Shown here: positions 49,752-59,444 of the stretch, one piece after another
Position numbering within the stretch: position 1 is the first letter of the stretch
Layout: the number at the start of each line of letters is the position of its first letter
Origin: an uncultured Lachnospiraceae bacterium
GTDB taxonomy: Bacteria > Bacillota > Clostridia > Lachnospirales > Lachnospiraceae
NCBI GenBank assembly: GCA_900546325.1
Contig: URCR01000001.1
Location: forward strand, 62,001 to 126,000
DNA: 64,000 nt
Reading direction: 5' to 3'
Made by a program: the position numbers and the translations under genes
Notes under the pieces: model-generated
Database searches by the model: none
The model's input: only the letters and a program-made list of their open reading frames with translations
Told to the model about the DNA's origin: nothing

Positions 49752-51308
49752 ATGAGTAAAAAGACTCACACCACACACAAGGGACTTCTTGCCATCGTCT
49801 GGATCGCCATGATGTTGTACGGAACCATAAATGTACTGCTGGCTTTCTTTATGAAAGGCATTGTCGACTCAACCACAGACAAAAATATGGATTTGTTTCT
49901 GTGGTCCGCAGCAGCCACACTGCTTTTAGTGGCATTTGAATTTCTTATGGGCAATGCAAGCCGCTACCTGTTGCAGCTGTACTGCAAAAGGAACCTGCTT
50001 TCCCAAAAAATCTGTCGGTATCGAAACGCATTGTGCGCCAATGCTCCGGATCGCACTGATCTCTCTGCATTTTCCACTGACATCGAATTACTGTACTCTA
50101 ATTACTACGTCAATGTCGCTTTGATGGCCTGCTACATGAGCCAGCTTGTATTGTCGGCTGTCGGAATCATTTATCTGAATTGGAAAATTGCTGTCATTGT
50201 CCTGATCACTACCATACTTCCTTTTGTAATACCAATGCTGTTCAGCAAAAAACTTCAGGCAAGTACAGAAAACTATAAGCAATCTGCTGATTCTTACTTA
50301 AGTTTTGTGCAGGATTCTCTCAGCGGTATGCAGGAAATCCGCACCTACCGCGCCTTTTCTTTCTTTTTGAAAAAGCATGATCTGAGAAATGAGAAAACAG
50401 AACAGCAGCGTTTGAAAAATCAGATGTGGATCTCTTTCAGCAATACCTTTTCTTCCTTTGTCAGTACACTGTCCTTTGTAGCCATTCTTGTCTACTGCGG
50501 ATATCTGACGCTGAAAGGACAGACAACCATTGGTGCATTGATCGCAGTGATCCAGCTGATGAATACAGTAATCGGTCCAGTCGTGCAGATTTCCGGTGCA
50601 GTCGGTCAGATTCAGGCGACAAAAAAATTAGTGCGCAATGCAGCTGAAGAAACACCTTCGGAAGAACAGACCTTCCAAAAGCAAGTATCCGAGGTGAAAC
50701 TGGAAGATGTAAGTTTCTCTTACGACGGGCAGCAGCCGGTTCTAAAGAATCTCTCTCTTCATCTCCGCCACGGCAGACACTACGCGATCACAGGGGAAAG
50801 CGGCGTCGGAAAATCTACACTGGCCAAAGTACTTTCCGGTGCACTGGAAGGTTATACCGGTCATCTGCAGATATTGGATACCGATGGGGAACTGCTCTCT
50901 GCCGATGAACTGCCTTACCATATCCAATACGTTTCTCAAGAACCGTATTTATTCAAACTTTCCGCAAAAGAAAATGTGTACCTTGGCAAAACCGATCCTG
51001 CCGATCATTGGCAGGGACAGATGAAAAATCTCAGTATGGACTGCTTCTTAGACGAGGACTCCGGCGAACTCTCTAACCGGGATCGTATCTCCGGCGGACA
51101 AAAACAGAGACTCGTAATCGCCCGCGCGCTAAGCCACAAGACCGATGTGCTGATCCTGGATGAGCCTACTGCAAACCTGGATAAAGCAACAGCATATAAA
51201 GTAATGAAATATATTTTAAGCTCTCAGTGCGGTATGATCCTTGTCATCACTCACGATACAAGCAGTGAGATCCTTTCTCTGTTTGACGAAGTGATCCAAC
51301 TGAAATGA
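49752..51308 (+). CDS. ABC transporter, fused membrane and ATPase domains
   Basis: The protein has 518 residues. A six-helix type I exporter domain occupies 1-300. The ATPase domain has Walker A GESGVGKST, Q-loop YVSQEPYLFKLSAKENV, signature ISGGQKQRLVIARAL, Walker B VLILDEPTANLD and switch ITHD. It is shorter than usual (about 570-600), with compact loops. Such half-transporters act as homodimers in drug, lipid or peptide export; no partner half is encoded beside it. AAAGGATC precedes the ATG. Confidence 0.92.
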   Translation: MSKKTHTTHKGLLAIVWIAMMLYGTINVLLAFFMKGIVDSTTDKNMDLFLWSAAATLLLVAFEFLMGNASRYLLQLYCKRNLLSQKICRYRNALCANAPDRTDLSAFSTDIELLYSNYYVNVALMACYMSQLVLSAVGIIYLNWKIAVIVLITTILPFVIPMLFSKKLQASTENYKQSADSYLSFVQDSLSGMQEIRTYRAFSFFLKKHDLRNEKTEQQRLKNQMWISFSNTFSSFVSTLSFVAILVYCGYLTLKGQTTIGALIAVIQLMNTVIGPVVQISGAVGQIQATKKLVRNAAEETPSEEQTFQKQVSEVKLEDVSFSYDGQQPVLKNLSLHLRHGRHYAITGESGVGKSTLAKVLSGALEGYTGHLQILDTDGELLSADELPYHIQYVSQEPYLFKLSAKENVYLGKTDPADHWQGQMKNLSMDCFLDEDSGELSNRDRISGGQKQRLVIARALSHKTDVLILDEPTANLDKATAYKVMKYILSSQCGMILVITHDTSSEILSLFDEVIQLK

Positions 51309-51352
51309 TCCCCTGGAACCGCTGACAGTAAGACAGACTCCCACAAACTTTC

Positions 51353-51408
51353 ATGGCGGATGGTATTTAGAAACTCCGAACACAGATTCTCTAAATACCA
51401 CCCGCCAT
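51353..51408. terminator. Long hairpin after the ABC exporter gene
   Basis: ATGGCGGATGGTATTTAGA (51353-51371) pairs with TCTAAATACCACCCGCCAT (51390-51408), 18 of 19 positions, with an 18-base loop. It lies 45 bases after the stop. There is no T-run, so it may also stabilise transcript ends or serve both directions. Confidence 0.7.
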
Positions 51409-51485
51409 AAAATGATAAACCTCTCTGCTATTTGCTCAAATGATGCTGCTACCCAAAGACCTTCTTCTCAAACCTTCTTCTAATA

Positions 51486-51512
51486 ACAAAAACCCCAGCA
51501 AACACTGAGGTT
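51486..51512 (-). terminator. ssrA: tmRNA terminator
   Basis: On the minus strand AACCTCAG (51505-51512) and CTGGGGTT (51491-51498, one G-T pair) form an 8-bp stem, followed by TTTTTGTTA. It begins 6 bases past the mature 3' end of the tmRNA. Confidence 0.88.
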
Positions 51513-51517
51513 TCTAG

Positions 51518-51860
51518 TGGACCTGAGGGGAGTTGAACCCCTGTCCGAAAGCCCGTCCATTGCGGCATCTCCCATTACAGTCATTATTTTAACATTCCCT
51601 CCATGAATCGCCTAATGACAGGCTCTTCACTTTAGTAGCTTCATAAATTCTTCCATTCCCTCAAAGCTTTGGAAACGAAGTGCCTCACCTCTTTGAAGCC
51701 GGTAACTTAAGCAGTGAGTGACTTAAGGCCGACTGCTGCAACTAGGCAGCGTACGCTAAATTTTCGTCTGCGTTTATATTTAAATACGGATTGATACGCG
51801 GTCCCGCCCCGCGAATGGCTTCCTCAACTTCAGAACCCCCGTCGAAACCAGTACAAGCCC
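51518..51860 (-). ncRNA. ssrA: Transfer-messenger RNA (tmRNA)
   Basis: About 343 nucleotides. The tRNA-like half has the 5' end GGGCTTGTACTGGTTTCGACGG pattern shortened here to its key parts: acceptor GGGCTTG pairs with CAGGTCC at the 3' end (two G-T pairs), and the T-arm reads GGGGTTCAACTCCCC. The CCA end is not encoded (CTA follows the discriminator A). The internal reading frame ends ...GCAGACGAAAATTTAGC..., giving a proteolysis tag ending ADENLAYAA followed by TAG. Pseudoknot-like GC repeats follow. tmRNA rescues stalled ribosomes with SmpB and tags unfinished proteins for degradation. Confidence 0.96.
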
Positions 51861-51908
51861 TGATTATGACTTCTCTGTCTGGTATGACTGCAAACGATTC
51901 GTGTCATT

Positions 51909-51938
51909 ATTATATTCCATATATAACACAAATGTCAA
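51909..51938 (-). promoter_or_regulatory. ssrA: tmRNA promoter
   Basis: TTGACA (51933-51938) and TATAAT (51909-51914) are both perfect and spaced by 18 bases on the minus strand. The transcript would start near 51902, leaving a leader of about 40 bases to be removed by RNase P. Confidence 0.9.
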
Positions 51939-51945
51939 GGATATT

Positions 51946-52971
51946 TTATTCTGAGTGTTCGGCTGTGCTCTCTCTCACAATCAATCTTGGCTGAAATGTG
52001 ATGCACTTCTGAGAATTTACACCGCTGTCTATCTCACCGATCAGCTGCTGCACCGCCTCCACCCCCATGTCGTAGACCGGTTGGCTGACCGTTGTAAGCG
52101 GAACGTCCAAAATCTCTGAAAAGAAAATGTCGTCATATCCGACCAGAGAAATTTCCTCCGGTACAGATATTTTATGCTTTTTGAGACAATTATATACCCC
52201 ATATGCAGACATATCGTTAAATGCAAACACTGCCGTCACTTTTTTGGGAATGGACAGAAAGTACTCCATAGCTGCCATGCCGCTTTTTCTGTCATAGTTT
52301 CCCTCATAAATCAAATCCGAATCAAATTCCACTCCGTACTCTTCCAGCGCTTCTTTATATCCTCTCAGACGATACCGGGAATCCTCCAATCCCAAAGGCC
52401 CTGCCACACATCCAATGTGTCTGTGCCCCAGTTCCAGCAAATGCTTTGTCGCTGCATATCCTCCGCTTCTGTGGTTAACAATTACCGAACAACAGTCAGC
52501 CTCCTCCAGAAAACGGTCAATCATCACAAATGGCACTCTCAGTTTCTCCATCAGCTTTACACTTTCCAATGCTTTTTTCTTGTCGCTGTCCAGAGACATG
52601 CAGAACAAAATTCCGTCTACCCCTTTATCCGCCAACACTTGAATATATTCCAGATCCCGCTTGTGCATATCATTTGTATTGCACAAAATCAGATTCCATC
52701 CGTTTCTCCTGCACTCATCTTCCACCCCTTTTGCAAGGTTGGAAAAAAACACGTTACTGACATCGGAAATCACCAGTCCGATCGTCTTTGTCCGTTTCTT
52801 TACCAGCCCGACGGCAAGCTGGTTTGGTCTGTAATTCAGTTTTTCTACCGCCTCCAGAACCGTGTCCTTTGTCTGTTTTGAAATTTTGTCTGCTTTTCCG
52901 TTTAAGACCAGTGAAATTGTTGTCACGGAAAACCCTGTATAATTTGCAATATCTTTAATTGTAGTTCTCAA
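51946..52971 (-). CDS. LacI-family transcriptional regulator
   Basis: The protein has 341 residues. The helix-turn-helix plus hinge is TTIKDIANYTGFSVTTISLVLNGKADKISKQTKDTVLEAVEKLNYRPNQLA. The remainder is a periplasmic-binding-like effector domain (TIGLVISDVSNVFFSNLAKGVEDECRRNGWNLILCNT). It is the last gene of the nucleoside-transport operon (22 bases after an M20 gene), and two AAAACGTTTT palindromes near the operon promoter are the expected type of binding site. The ligand is probably a substrate of the importer. Confidence 0.93.
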   Translation of the reverse strand: MRTTIKDIANYTGFSVTTISLVLNGKADKISKQTKDTVLEAVEKLNYRPNQLAVGLVKKRTKTIGLVISDVSNVFFSNLAKGVEDECRRNGWNLILCNTNDMHKRDLEYIQVLADKGVDGILFCMSLDSDKKKALESVKLMEKLRVPFVMIDRFLEEADCCSVIVNHRSGGYAATKHLLELGHRHIGCVAGPLGLEDSRYRLRGYKEALEEYGVEFDSDLIYEGNYDRKSGMAAMEYFLSIPKKVTAVFAFNDMSAYGVYNCLKKHKISVPEEISLVGYDDIFFSEILDVPLTTVSQPVYDMGVEAVQQLIGEIDSGVNSQKCITFQPRLIVRESTAEHSE

Positions 52972-52993
52972 TATACTTCTTCTCCATTATCCT

Positions 52994-54241
52994 TTATTTC
53001 TCCACAAGCATGCTTGCGCCACACTTTCGCTGTCCATTCTCTATGCATTCTGGAGCCTCTGTATTTCTTCCTATTATACATGATTTTTTCTTCTTTTGGT
53101 AGTTTATGGAAAATATTTCACCGAGGGTTTCTATATATTTCCCATACTTTTTCAATTCCACAAATTCATTTGGCTTATGTGCTGACTGCGGTTCCCCCGG
53201 TCCAAAGAGCAGTACCGGAATTTCACTTTCTTTCTGAACCAGAACAGAGGCATCTGTGAAATAATTTATACCTGTCTCCTCTGCTTTCACACCCTTTAAT
53301 CTGAAATATTCTTTCAACCGCTGAATCCATTTTTCTTCATCAGCAATCTCAATTGCCCTGCGTGCATTTTTGACCACTATTTCAAACTGTACTGCTCCGT
53401 TTAACTCTGCTTCTTCTTCCCGGCATATTTTCTGAATTTCCCGCTCCACATCCTCCGTGGAAATTCCCGGTATGATCCGGATATCCAGTAAAATTTCGGC
53501 AAAATCCGGCGTCATATTCGGAGCAACCCCTCCTCGGATCATCGTAATCTGCGCCGTTGGTTTTCCCAGTATCCGATGTTCATATGTCATTATCCACTTT
53601 TTTATTCTGTGGACAATCTTCATCCCATACTCTACTGCATTGTATCCTTCCTCCGGATAAGCGCCGTGGCTCGTTTTGCCACTTACATTCAGCTGTATCC
53701 ATACACATCCTTTCTGCGCCACTCCCAGCTTACATCCAGTAGGTTCCCCGATCAGCAGAAGGGAGACCGAAGACAAATTAATTTCTTTCAAAACGTTCTT
53801 TGCCCCAAGACCGTTTTTCTCCTCATCACAGGTTCCCAAAAATAAAATCGTCTGCTCCGGTTTCTTTCCGGTTTCTCCGATTCTTCCGAGAAGATATACC
53901 ATCGCTGCCAGTCCGCTCTTCATATCACTGGCTCCCCTTGCATAAATTCTGCCGTCCCTCTCCGATGGAACAGCGGGATCCGTATTCCATTCCTTGAGTT
54001 TCCCATATGGAACCGTGTCAAGATGTCCGTTCCAGACAACTATTTCGGAAGACTTTCCCTCTACTTTCGCGACAACATTTGCATGTGTTTCATCTATTTT
54101 TTGTACAGATGCATCTACATTTCTCTCCCGCAGATAATTTGCAATATATTCTGCAACAGCTCCCTCATTATCTCTTCCATTCACACTTGGAATTGCGAGT
54201 ATCTCCTTGAGCAGGGCAACACTTTCCTCTATGCTTTCCAC
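52994..54241 (-). CDS. M20-family metallohydrolase (ArgE/DapE-like), copy 1
   Basis: About 415 residues from GTG 54241. The two-zinc site is complete: NGHLDTVPYG (His, Asp), GASDMKSGLAAM (bridging Asp), CDEEKNG (catalytic Glu and ligand Glu), LLIGEPTG and the last His in SAHKPNEFV. Family enzymes hydrolyse amide bonds of N-acyl amino acids, dipeptides or related compounds. The frame extends to 54379, but the added residues are charged and atypical; GAGGAG lies 6 bases before GTG 54241, and family members usually start with a sequence like ESIEESVALLKEIL. A second GTG at 54337 after GGGAGGGG is the main alternative. Confidence 0.85.
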   Translation of the reverse strand: MESIEESVALLKEILAIPSVNGRDNEGAVAEYIANYLRERNVDASVQKIDETHANVVAKVEGKSSEIVVWNGHLDTVPYGKLKEWNTDPAVPSERDGRIYARGASDMKSGLAAMVYLLGRIGETGKKPEQTILFLGTCDEEKNGLGAKNVLKEINLSSVSLLLIGEPTGCKLGVAQKGCVWIQLNVSGKTSHGAYPEEGYNAVEYGMKIVHRIKKWIMTYEHRILGKPTAQITMIRGGVAPNMTPDFAEILLDIRIIPGISTEDVEREIQKICREEEAELNGAVQFEIVVKNARRAIEIADEEKWIQRLKEYFRLKGVKAEETGINYFTDASVLVQKESEIPVLLFGPGEPQSAHKPNEFVELKKYGKYIETLGEIFSINYQKKKKSCIIGRNTEAPECIENGQRKCGASMLVEK

Positions 54242-54441
54242 GCTGCTCTCCTCTGTATTTTCTTTCCTGCCTCCTTTTGTTCTTTCTATTTGCTGCATGC
54301 TTATTCTCTCATTTTCTTCCATACTATCTCTTATCACGTTCGGACCCCTCCCTTCTCTCTGTTCTCTGACAGACTCCATAAGACTTCTTCTGACTTCGGC
54401 AGCATCCTTATCTTATTGGCACATGAAACATGCATTTTCCG

Positions 54442-55188
54442 CTATTTCTTTACAAGCCAGCCTACAATTCCTTTCCAGATTTCGTCATACTGACTCCACT
54501 CACAGAACTCCGGAGGCGCCCAGTGTGGTGCACAGTCTGTCGTGAAGACAGCACTTTTCCCTTTTCCATAGTTTCCAAATGCGATAAATGGATCACCTTC
54601 CACCAGAGCGACTACATCTGCCTCTTCTTTTGCGACTGTCCGGTTATATCCGAGTACTTCCGGCCATGCTCCCTGAATCTTATCCAGTGCCTCATGTGCT
54701 TTAACTGTCACCGGCCGTACTCCATCGCAGTGTTCCATTCTGTCATCCACGGTAAGTACTTCTACCGGAAGTATCTCCTGAACCGCAGTATCATGCCATT
54801 TTCCCTTTGCATCGACACCGGAAAAAGTCAAATAGCCTCCGATCATCAACAATGCTCCGCCTTCCAGTACATAATCCCGAATTATCTTTGTCCGGTCCGG
54901 CTTCTTTACACTCTTTGTAAATGTTTCTGCCGGAAGCAACAATGTATTTGCTCCGATATCGGATAAGATGACACAATCATATTTCCTTAACGCTTCCACA
55001 GTATATGGAAACTCCTCCGCCGCAATATGATTTGGAAGAAATGTCACTTCATATCCATTTGCTTCCAGGGCTTTTTTCAGCCATTTTTCACCAGTTTCGT
55101 AAGTTGATGTATAAAAACTGTCAAAGCCTTTGACATGAGTTGTGTAACTCATCCATGATTCACCTGCTAATAATACTTTTTTACTCAT
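54442..55188 (-). CDS. GATase1-like (DUF1355/ThuA-like) protein
   Basis: The protein has 248 residues. It opens with LLAGESWMSYTTHVKGFDSFYTSTYETG and has a Rossmann-like core with CVILSDIGANTLLLP and GGALLMIGGYLTFSG, as in putative glutamine amidotransferases of the DUF1355 family. The nucleophile elbow of true amidotransferases is not evident (GG replaces the usual G-x-C-x-G), so catalysis is uncertain. It lies between two M20 genes in the nucleoside operon, 14 bases after the second. Confidence 0.8.
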   Translation of the reverse strand: MSKKVLLAGESWMSYTTHVKGFDSFYTSTYETGEKWLKKALEANGYEVTFLPNHIAAEEFPYTVEALRKYDCVILSDIGANTLLLPAETFTKSVKKPDRTKIIRDYVLEGGALLMIGGYLTFSGVDAKGKWHDTAVQEILPVEVLTVDDRMEHCDGVRPVTVKAHEALDKIQGAWPEVLGYNRTVAKEEADVVALVEGDPFIAFGNYGKGKSAVFTTDCAPHWAPPEFCEWSQYDEIWKGIVGWLVKK

Positions 55189-55201
55189 TGTTCTCTGCCT
55201 C

Positions 55202-56473
55202 CTATTTTTGATTTCCCCATGTAAGAATCAACTCTGCATAAATTAAAACTGCACTCCAAAATGCCTCAATCTCCACATATTCATTCGGAGAATGACATTG
55301 TTCCAAATTCCCCGGTCCAAACTGTATTGTTGGACATCCCGCTATATTTTTCCATATTCTCGAATCACATCCAGCCGGAGAACCTGCTGCTTTTACCTCT
55401 TTTTGTTCTACCGCCTGATATGCTGTTTGAAATGCCTTTACAAACGGTGACTCCTGTTCCATTTCAAACGCACCGCCTGCCTGATAAACATCAATTGCCG
55501 GTCTGTGTTCTCTCATCCACAAATCGCCTTCAGCGGCTCTTTCCACCGCTTCCGTAAATTCCCTGACAACTTGTTCATAACTCATTACCTCCGGGAGATA
55601 ATGCACACACGTCTCAAACATACATTCTCCCGGCACTGTGGATCCTGCTGTTCCGCCTTGTATGACACCTATGTTAAGATTGGGCGCCGGAAGAAGTGGA
55701 TGCTTATATTTCAATAACCAGTTATGCTCTACTTCCTCCAACTCTCTGATCACCTTCATTACCTTTTCAATCGCACTGACACCAAGCCATTTTGCACCCG
55801 AATGATTTGCCTTTCCCTTAATCTGCACCTTAAAAAATATGAATCCCATATGTGCAAGAATCACTTCATCACTCGTCCCTTCGCAGACGACAACTCCATC
55901 CGCAGTCTTCTTATTCATTGCTGCGACAATCGAACCGTTTCCGCCGCCCTCTTCATCACATACAGAGGTAATCATGACATCTCCCGGAAGTTTATACCCT
56001 GCATCCTGCAATAATTTTACTGAAAGAGTTGCCGCCATCAACCCTGCTTTCATATCTGCACTTCCAAGTCCATACAATTTTCCTTCTTCTAAAACAGCTT
56101 GATGCGGTGGTCTGTTCCACTGTCCGAAATCTCCCGGAGGCATCGTATCCATATGTCCATTAAACAGAATACTCTTTCCTCCTTCCCCCTGAAAAGTTGC
56201 GTAAACATTGTACCTTTCCTCATAATTATGGCCTGGATTTCCTTCATGGTGGATTTGCATACACTCCTGAACCTTTTGTTCTGTCAGATAATCTTTTTCA
56301 ATGGAATCTGCGTTCATCTTCTCGAACAGTCTGATCATATATTCCTGTCCTTCTTTTTCCAACCCACCCTCAATTCCATGTCCAATGTCATGTGTATCGA
56401 TTTCAATCAGTTCTTTTAAATAGGTAAGATACTCTTCTTTCCGTTCGTTTAATATTGTTCTCAACTGTTGCAT
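55202..56473 (-). CDS. M20-family metallohydrolase (ArgE/DapE-like), copy 2
   Basis: The protein has 423 residues. Zinc ligands and catalytic residues: LFNGHMDTMPPGDF, YGLGSADMKAGLMAA, VCDEEGGGNGS, VVCEGTSDEV and EQCHSPNEYVEI. It is only distantly alike to copy 1, so the two probably act on different amides. It lies 30 bases after the nucleoside hydrolase gene, well inside the operon. Confidence 0.93.
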   Translation of the reverse strand: MQQLRTILNERKEEYLTYLKELIEIDTHDIGHGIEGGLEKEGQEYMIRLFEKMNADSIEKDYLTEQKVQECMQIHHEGNPGHNYEERYNVYATFQGEGGKSILFNGHMDTMPPGDFGQWNRPPHQAVLEEGKLYGLGSADMKAGLMAATLSVKLLQDAGYKLPGDVMITSVCDEEGGGNGSIVAAMNKKTADGVVVCEGTSDEVILAHMGFIFFKVQIKGKANHSGAKWLGVSAIEKVMKVIRELEEVEHNWLLKYKHPLLPAPNLNIGVIQGGTAGSTVPGECMFETCVHYLPEVMSYEQVVREFTEAVERAAEGDLWMREHRPAIDVYQAGGAFEMEQESPFVKAFQTAYQAVEQKEVKAAGSPAGCDSRIWKNIAGCPTIQFGPGNLEQCHSPNEYVEIEAFWSAVLIYAELILTWGNQK

Positions 56474-56503
56474 ATATACACCTTCTTCTTTAGACCATCG
56501 CTG

Positions 56504-57445
56504 TTATCCTGCACAATACTGCTTAATACCATCTTCAATAATATCCCAGAATTTCTCTGTATCAATCTCAACAGCCACCTTGCTGTTTGGCTCTTTTCCG
56601 GAGTTGCCAAAAAAGTCGCAATTGGTCCTTCCATAGCTCTGTGTTCCCCGAATATCAATTTCTGTATACATTTCTTTTGTTTTTAACACAGAAGGATCAA
56701 TCAGATATGCCACTGTTACCGGATCATGAAGCGGACCTCCTTCCCATCCAAATACTTCTTTTTGGCTTTTGTTAAAAAATCTCATAAGTTCCCCAAATAA
56801 TTTTGATGCTTTGGAATCATTTTTTTCCATGCGTTCTATGATACTCGGGTAACAGAGCACTTTTCTTGTCACATCCAGCCCAACCATAACAATTGGACAA
56901 CCACTTGTAAACACGACATGTGCAGCATCTCCATCTGCCAGAATGTTAAATTCGGCCGCCGGTGTTACATTTCCAAGCTGGTAAGTTCCGCCCATCAGGA
57001 CAATCTCTTTGATTTTTGGAACTATTTTCGGCTCCAGTCTCATAGCCATCGCAATATTCGTAAGTGGTCCTGTTGGAACTAATGTAATATCCCCTTCGGA
57101 ATTCATCAGTGTCTCTATCAAATACAAAACCGCATGTTTTTCTTCTGCTTTTCTTTTTAATGTTTCAAATACAGGTCCATCCAGCCCCGATTTTCCATGA
57201 ATTTCTTCTGAAACCACCTGCTTATCACGAATCATCGGTTGTCCACACCCTGCATAGACCGGTACATCTAATTCTAAATACTGGCAGACATTTAATGCGT
57301 TTTTTGTCGTCTTCTCCAGTGTCTGATTTCCTGCTACAACTGTGATTCCCAGCAATTCTATATATTTGTTTTTTCCTGCAAGCAAAATCGCAATCGCATC
57401 ATCATGTCCCGGATCACAATCCAAAATAATTTTTTGCCGCTCCAT
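56504..57445 (-). CDS. Nucleoside hydrolase (inosine-uridine preferring type)
   Basis: The enzyme has 313 residues and splits nucleosides into base and ribose. The calcium site is ILDCDPGHDDAIAIL (family D-x-D-P-G-x-D-D), the substrate loop is LVPTGPLTNIAMAM, the core GGTYQLGNVTPAAEFNILADGDAAHVVF matches N-x-x-x-D-x-x-A, and the catalytic His is in PLHDPVTVAYLI. AAGGAGG precedes the ATG. Its place directly behind the permeases shows that the imported substrate is nucleoside-like. Confidence 0.95.
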   Translation of the reverse strand: MERQKIILDCDPGHDDAIAILLAGKNKYIELLGITVVAGNQTLEKTTKNALNVCQYLELDVPVYAGCGQPMIRDKQVVSEEIHGKSGLDGPVFETLKRKAEEKHAVLYLIETLMNSEGDITLVPTGPLTNIAMAMRLEPKIVPKIKEIVLMGGTYQLGNVTPAAEFNILADGDAAHVVFTSGCPIVMVGLDVTRKVLCYPSIIERMEKNDSKASKLFGELMRFFNKSQKEVFGWEGGPLHDPVTVAYLIDPSVLKTKEMYTEIDIRGTQSYGRTNCDFFGNSGKEPNSKVAVEIDTEKFWDIIEDGIKQYCAG

Positions 57446-57455
57446 ATGTACCTCC

Positions 57456-58397
57456 TTACAGACCTTTCACATGTATTAATGAACTTTTCTTCTTTTTCTC
57501 CGATACCTGCTTTGAAATCATCGAAACAGCCAAAACAACAACTGTTACCACATACGGCATCAGCAATACAAACTGAGACGGTACTCCATATGCCTGTAAT
57601 CTTGCTCCGATTGAATCAGCAAATCCAAACACCAGGCATCCTACTGCAGTCAGCACCGGATGTGCTCCTCCAAAATACATCGCCGCAACTCCCATAAAGC
57701 CCCTGTTGCTCGTCATATTTTCCGTGAACATCTGACTGTATCCTAGTGATAAATGTGCCCCTGCCAAGCCGCCGATCAGACCTGAGATTAAAATTGCCTG
57801 ATACTTCATCGTATTTACATTAATTCCAGCCGTCTGCGCTGCCATCGGAAACTGTCCTACAGCTCTCAAGCGCAATCCCCAGCGTGTCTTATAAAAGACA
57901 AACGTAATTATGATGATCAATACAATGACAAACCATTCTGTGATTGTCCAGTTATTGAAAATCTGATCCAATATCGAAATTTTCTTTAAAAACGGAAGAT
58001 TTATTCTTGGAATCGGAGAAATTGCGGGATCTGAAAATGTTCCGCTTGTTTCAAAAATAACATTGAGCATAAACTTTGTGATTGCCAGCGCAAACAAATT
58101 GATTCCCATACCGATTGCACAGATTTCTGCCTTATATCTGATATGTGCGACTGCCATAATTCCTGCCATCGCAAATCCCGCTGCCATTGCCACCAGAATT
58201 CCCAGCAGCCAGCTTCCCGACAGATAACTTACTGTAACCGCCGCAAAAGCTCCCGTCAGCATAATTCCTTCTGTTCCAATGTTCAATATATCCGCCTGTT
58301 GTGTAATTGCTGCACAGAGGGCCGCATAGATAATAGGTGTTGCTGAACGGAATGTTGCATAGATTAACGAAACACTGAATATCTGATCTAATTTCAT
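57456..58397 (-). CDS. BMP-type nucleoside ABC permease 2
   Basis: The protein has 313 residues and about nine membrane helices of the branched-chain-amino-acid/ribose permease family. The signature ADILNIGTEGIMLTGAFAAVT and GLRLRAVGQFPMAAQTAGINV (the cytoplasmic ATPase-contact loop) match the NupQ/YufQ group. It pairs with the permease encoded 13 bases upstream. Confidence 0.93.
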   Translation of the reverse strand: MKLDQIFSVSLIYATFRSATPIIYAALCAAITQQADILNIGTEGIMLTGAFAAVTVSYLSGSWLLGILVAMAAGFAMAGIMAVAHIRYKAEICAIGMGINLFALAITKFMLNVIFETSGTFSDPAISPIPRINLPFLKKISILDQIFNNWTITEWFVIVLIIIITFVFYKTRWGLRLRAVGQFPMAAQTAGINVNTMKYQAILISGLIGGLAGAHLSLGYSQMFTENMTSNRGFMGVAAMYFGGAHPVLTAVGCLVFGFADSIGARLQAYGVPSQFVLLMPYVVTVVVLAVSMISKQVSEKKKKSSLIHVKGL

Positions 58398-58409
58398 AAA
58401 TTCGCCCCC

Positions 58410-59444
58410 TTATCCTTCCTGGTCCGCTGTTTTTTTCCGCTTTTTCTGAAACTGAAAAAGTAATTCCATCGTCGCTATGATAATGAATACTGCACTGATT
58501 GTGTCTATGATTGATTTTGGTACACCCGTATTTTGCTGCATTCCCATTGCTCCTGATTTCAATACTGCAAGGAAGAAAGACATAAACGGCGCAAGTACCA
58601 CATTATTTTTCACAATCAATGATGCAAGCATCCCATTCGTGCCAAGTCCTGCTGCGAAATTATTTAAGAAATATCCATGTACACCCAGTACCTCGATGCA
58701 GCCTGCAATTCCACCGATAGCACCACTCAGCATCATTGTCTTGATAAATACTCTTTTAGGATTAATACCCACATATTCCGCATGTTTTGGATTTAATCCT
58801 ACGGTTCTGATCTGATAACCGAACTTCGTCTTCTGAAGCATCCACACAATTCCTAAAACAAAGACAATTGCAATAAACAGCCCTGCGTTTGCACTGCTTG
58901 GTTTCATAAATTGTGGCAGAGTTACTGTAACCGGATCTGACTGTGCATTTGCAACTCCTGCGCTCATCGGTCCACTTACAAGATAAGAAGTGATAAATAA
59001 TGCTACACTGTTCATCAAAATTGTTACGCATACTTCATTGACATTAAAATATGCTTTTAACATTCCCGGAATATATGCCCATACTGCACCGACAATAGCT
59101 GCCCCCAGAAAGCACACCACAAGCAAAAGCGGCTTCGGAAGAAACGTCCAGTGGATTCCTATATAAGCAGCCACAATTCCTCCCAGGAAAACCTCTCCTT
59201 CCACTCCGACATTAAACGCACCTGCTTTCGCAGCTACAGCAAACGCAATTGCTGTCAATAACAGAGGCGTAAAACTCGCTAACGTTGTCCCAAAAGCTCT
59301 TTTACTGGAGAAAGCTCCATTAAACAATGCAATATATGCATCAATCGGGTTTTCTCCAATGCAAAGAATAACAATTGCACCAATCCCCAGCGCCAGTCCC
59401 AGTGTCAGTAATACTTTTCTTAAATTTTTCATCATACCATTCAA
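58410..59444 (-). CDS. BMP-type nucleoside ABC permease 1
   Basis: The protein has 344 residues and about ten membrane helices. AFNVGVEGEVFLGGIVAAYIG and IRTVGLNPKHAEYVGINPKRV are the membrane core and ATPase-contact loop of the NupP/YufP group. It overlaps the ATPase gene by 4 bases (ATGA). Confidence 0.93.
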   Translation of the reverse strand: MNGMMKNLRKVLLTLGLALGIGAIVILCIGENPIDAYIALFNGAFSSKRAFGTTLASFTPLLLTAIAFAVAAKAGAFNVGVEGEVFLGGIVAAYIGIHWTFLPKPLLLVVCFLGAAIVGAVWAYIPGMLKAYFNVNEVCVTILMNSVALFITSYLVSGPMSAGVANAQSDPVTVTLPQFMKPSSANAGLFIAIVFVLGIVWMLQKTKFGYQIRTVGLNPKHAEYVGINPKRVFIKTMMLSGAIGGIAGCIEVLGVHGYFLNNFAAGLGTNGMLASLIVKNNVVLAPFMSFFLAVLKSGAMGMQQNTGVPKSIIDTISAVFIIIATMELLFQFQKKRKKTADQEG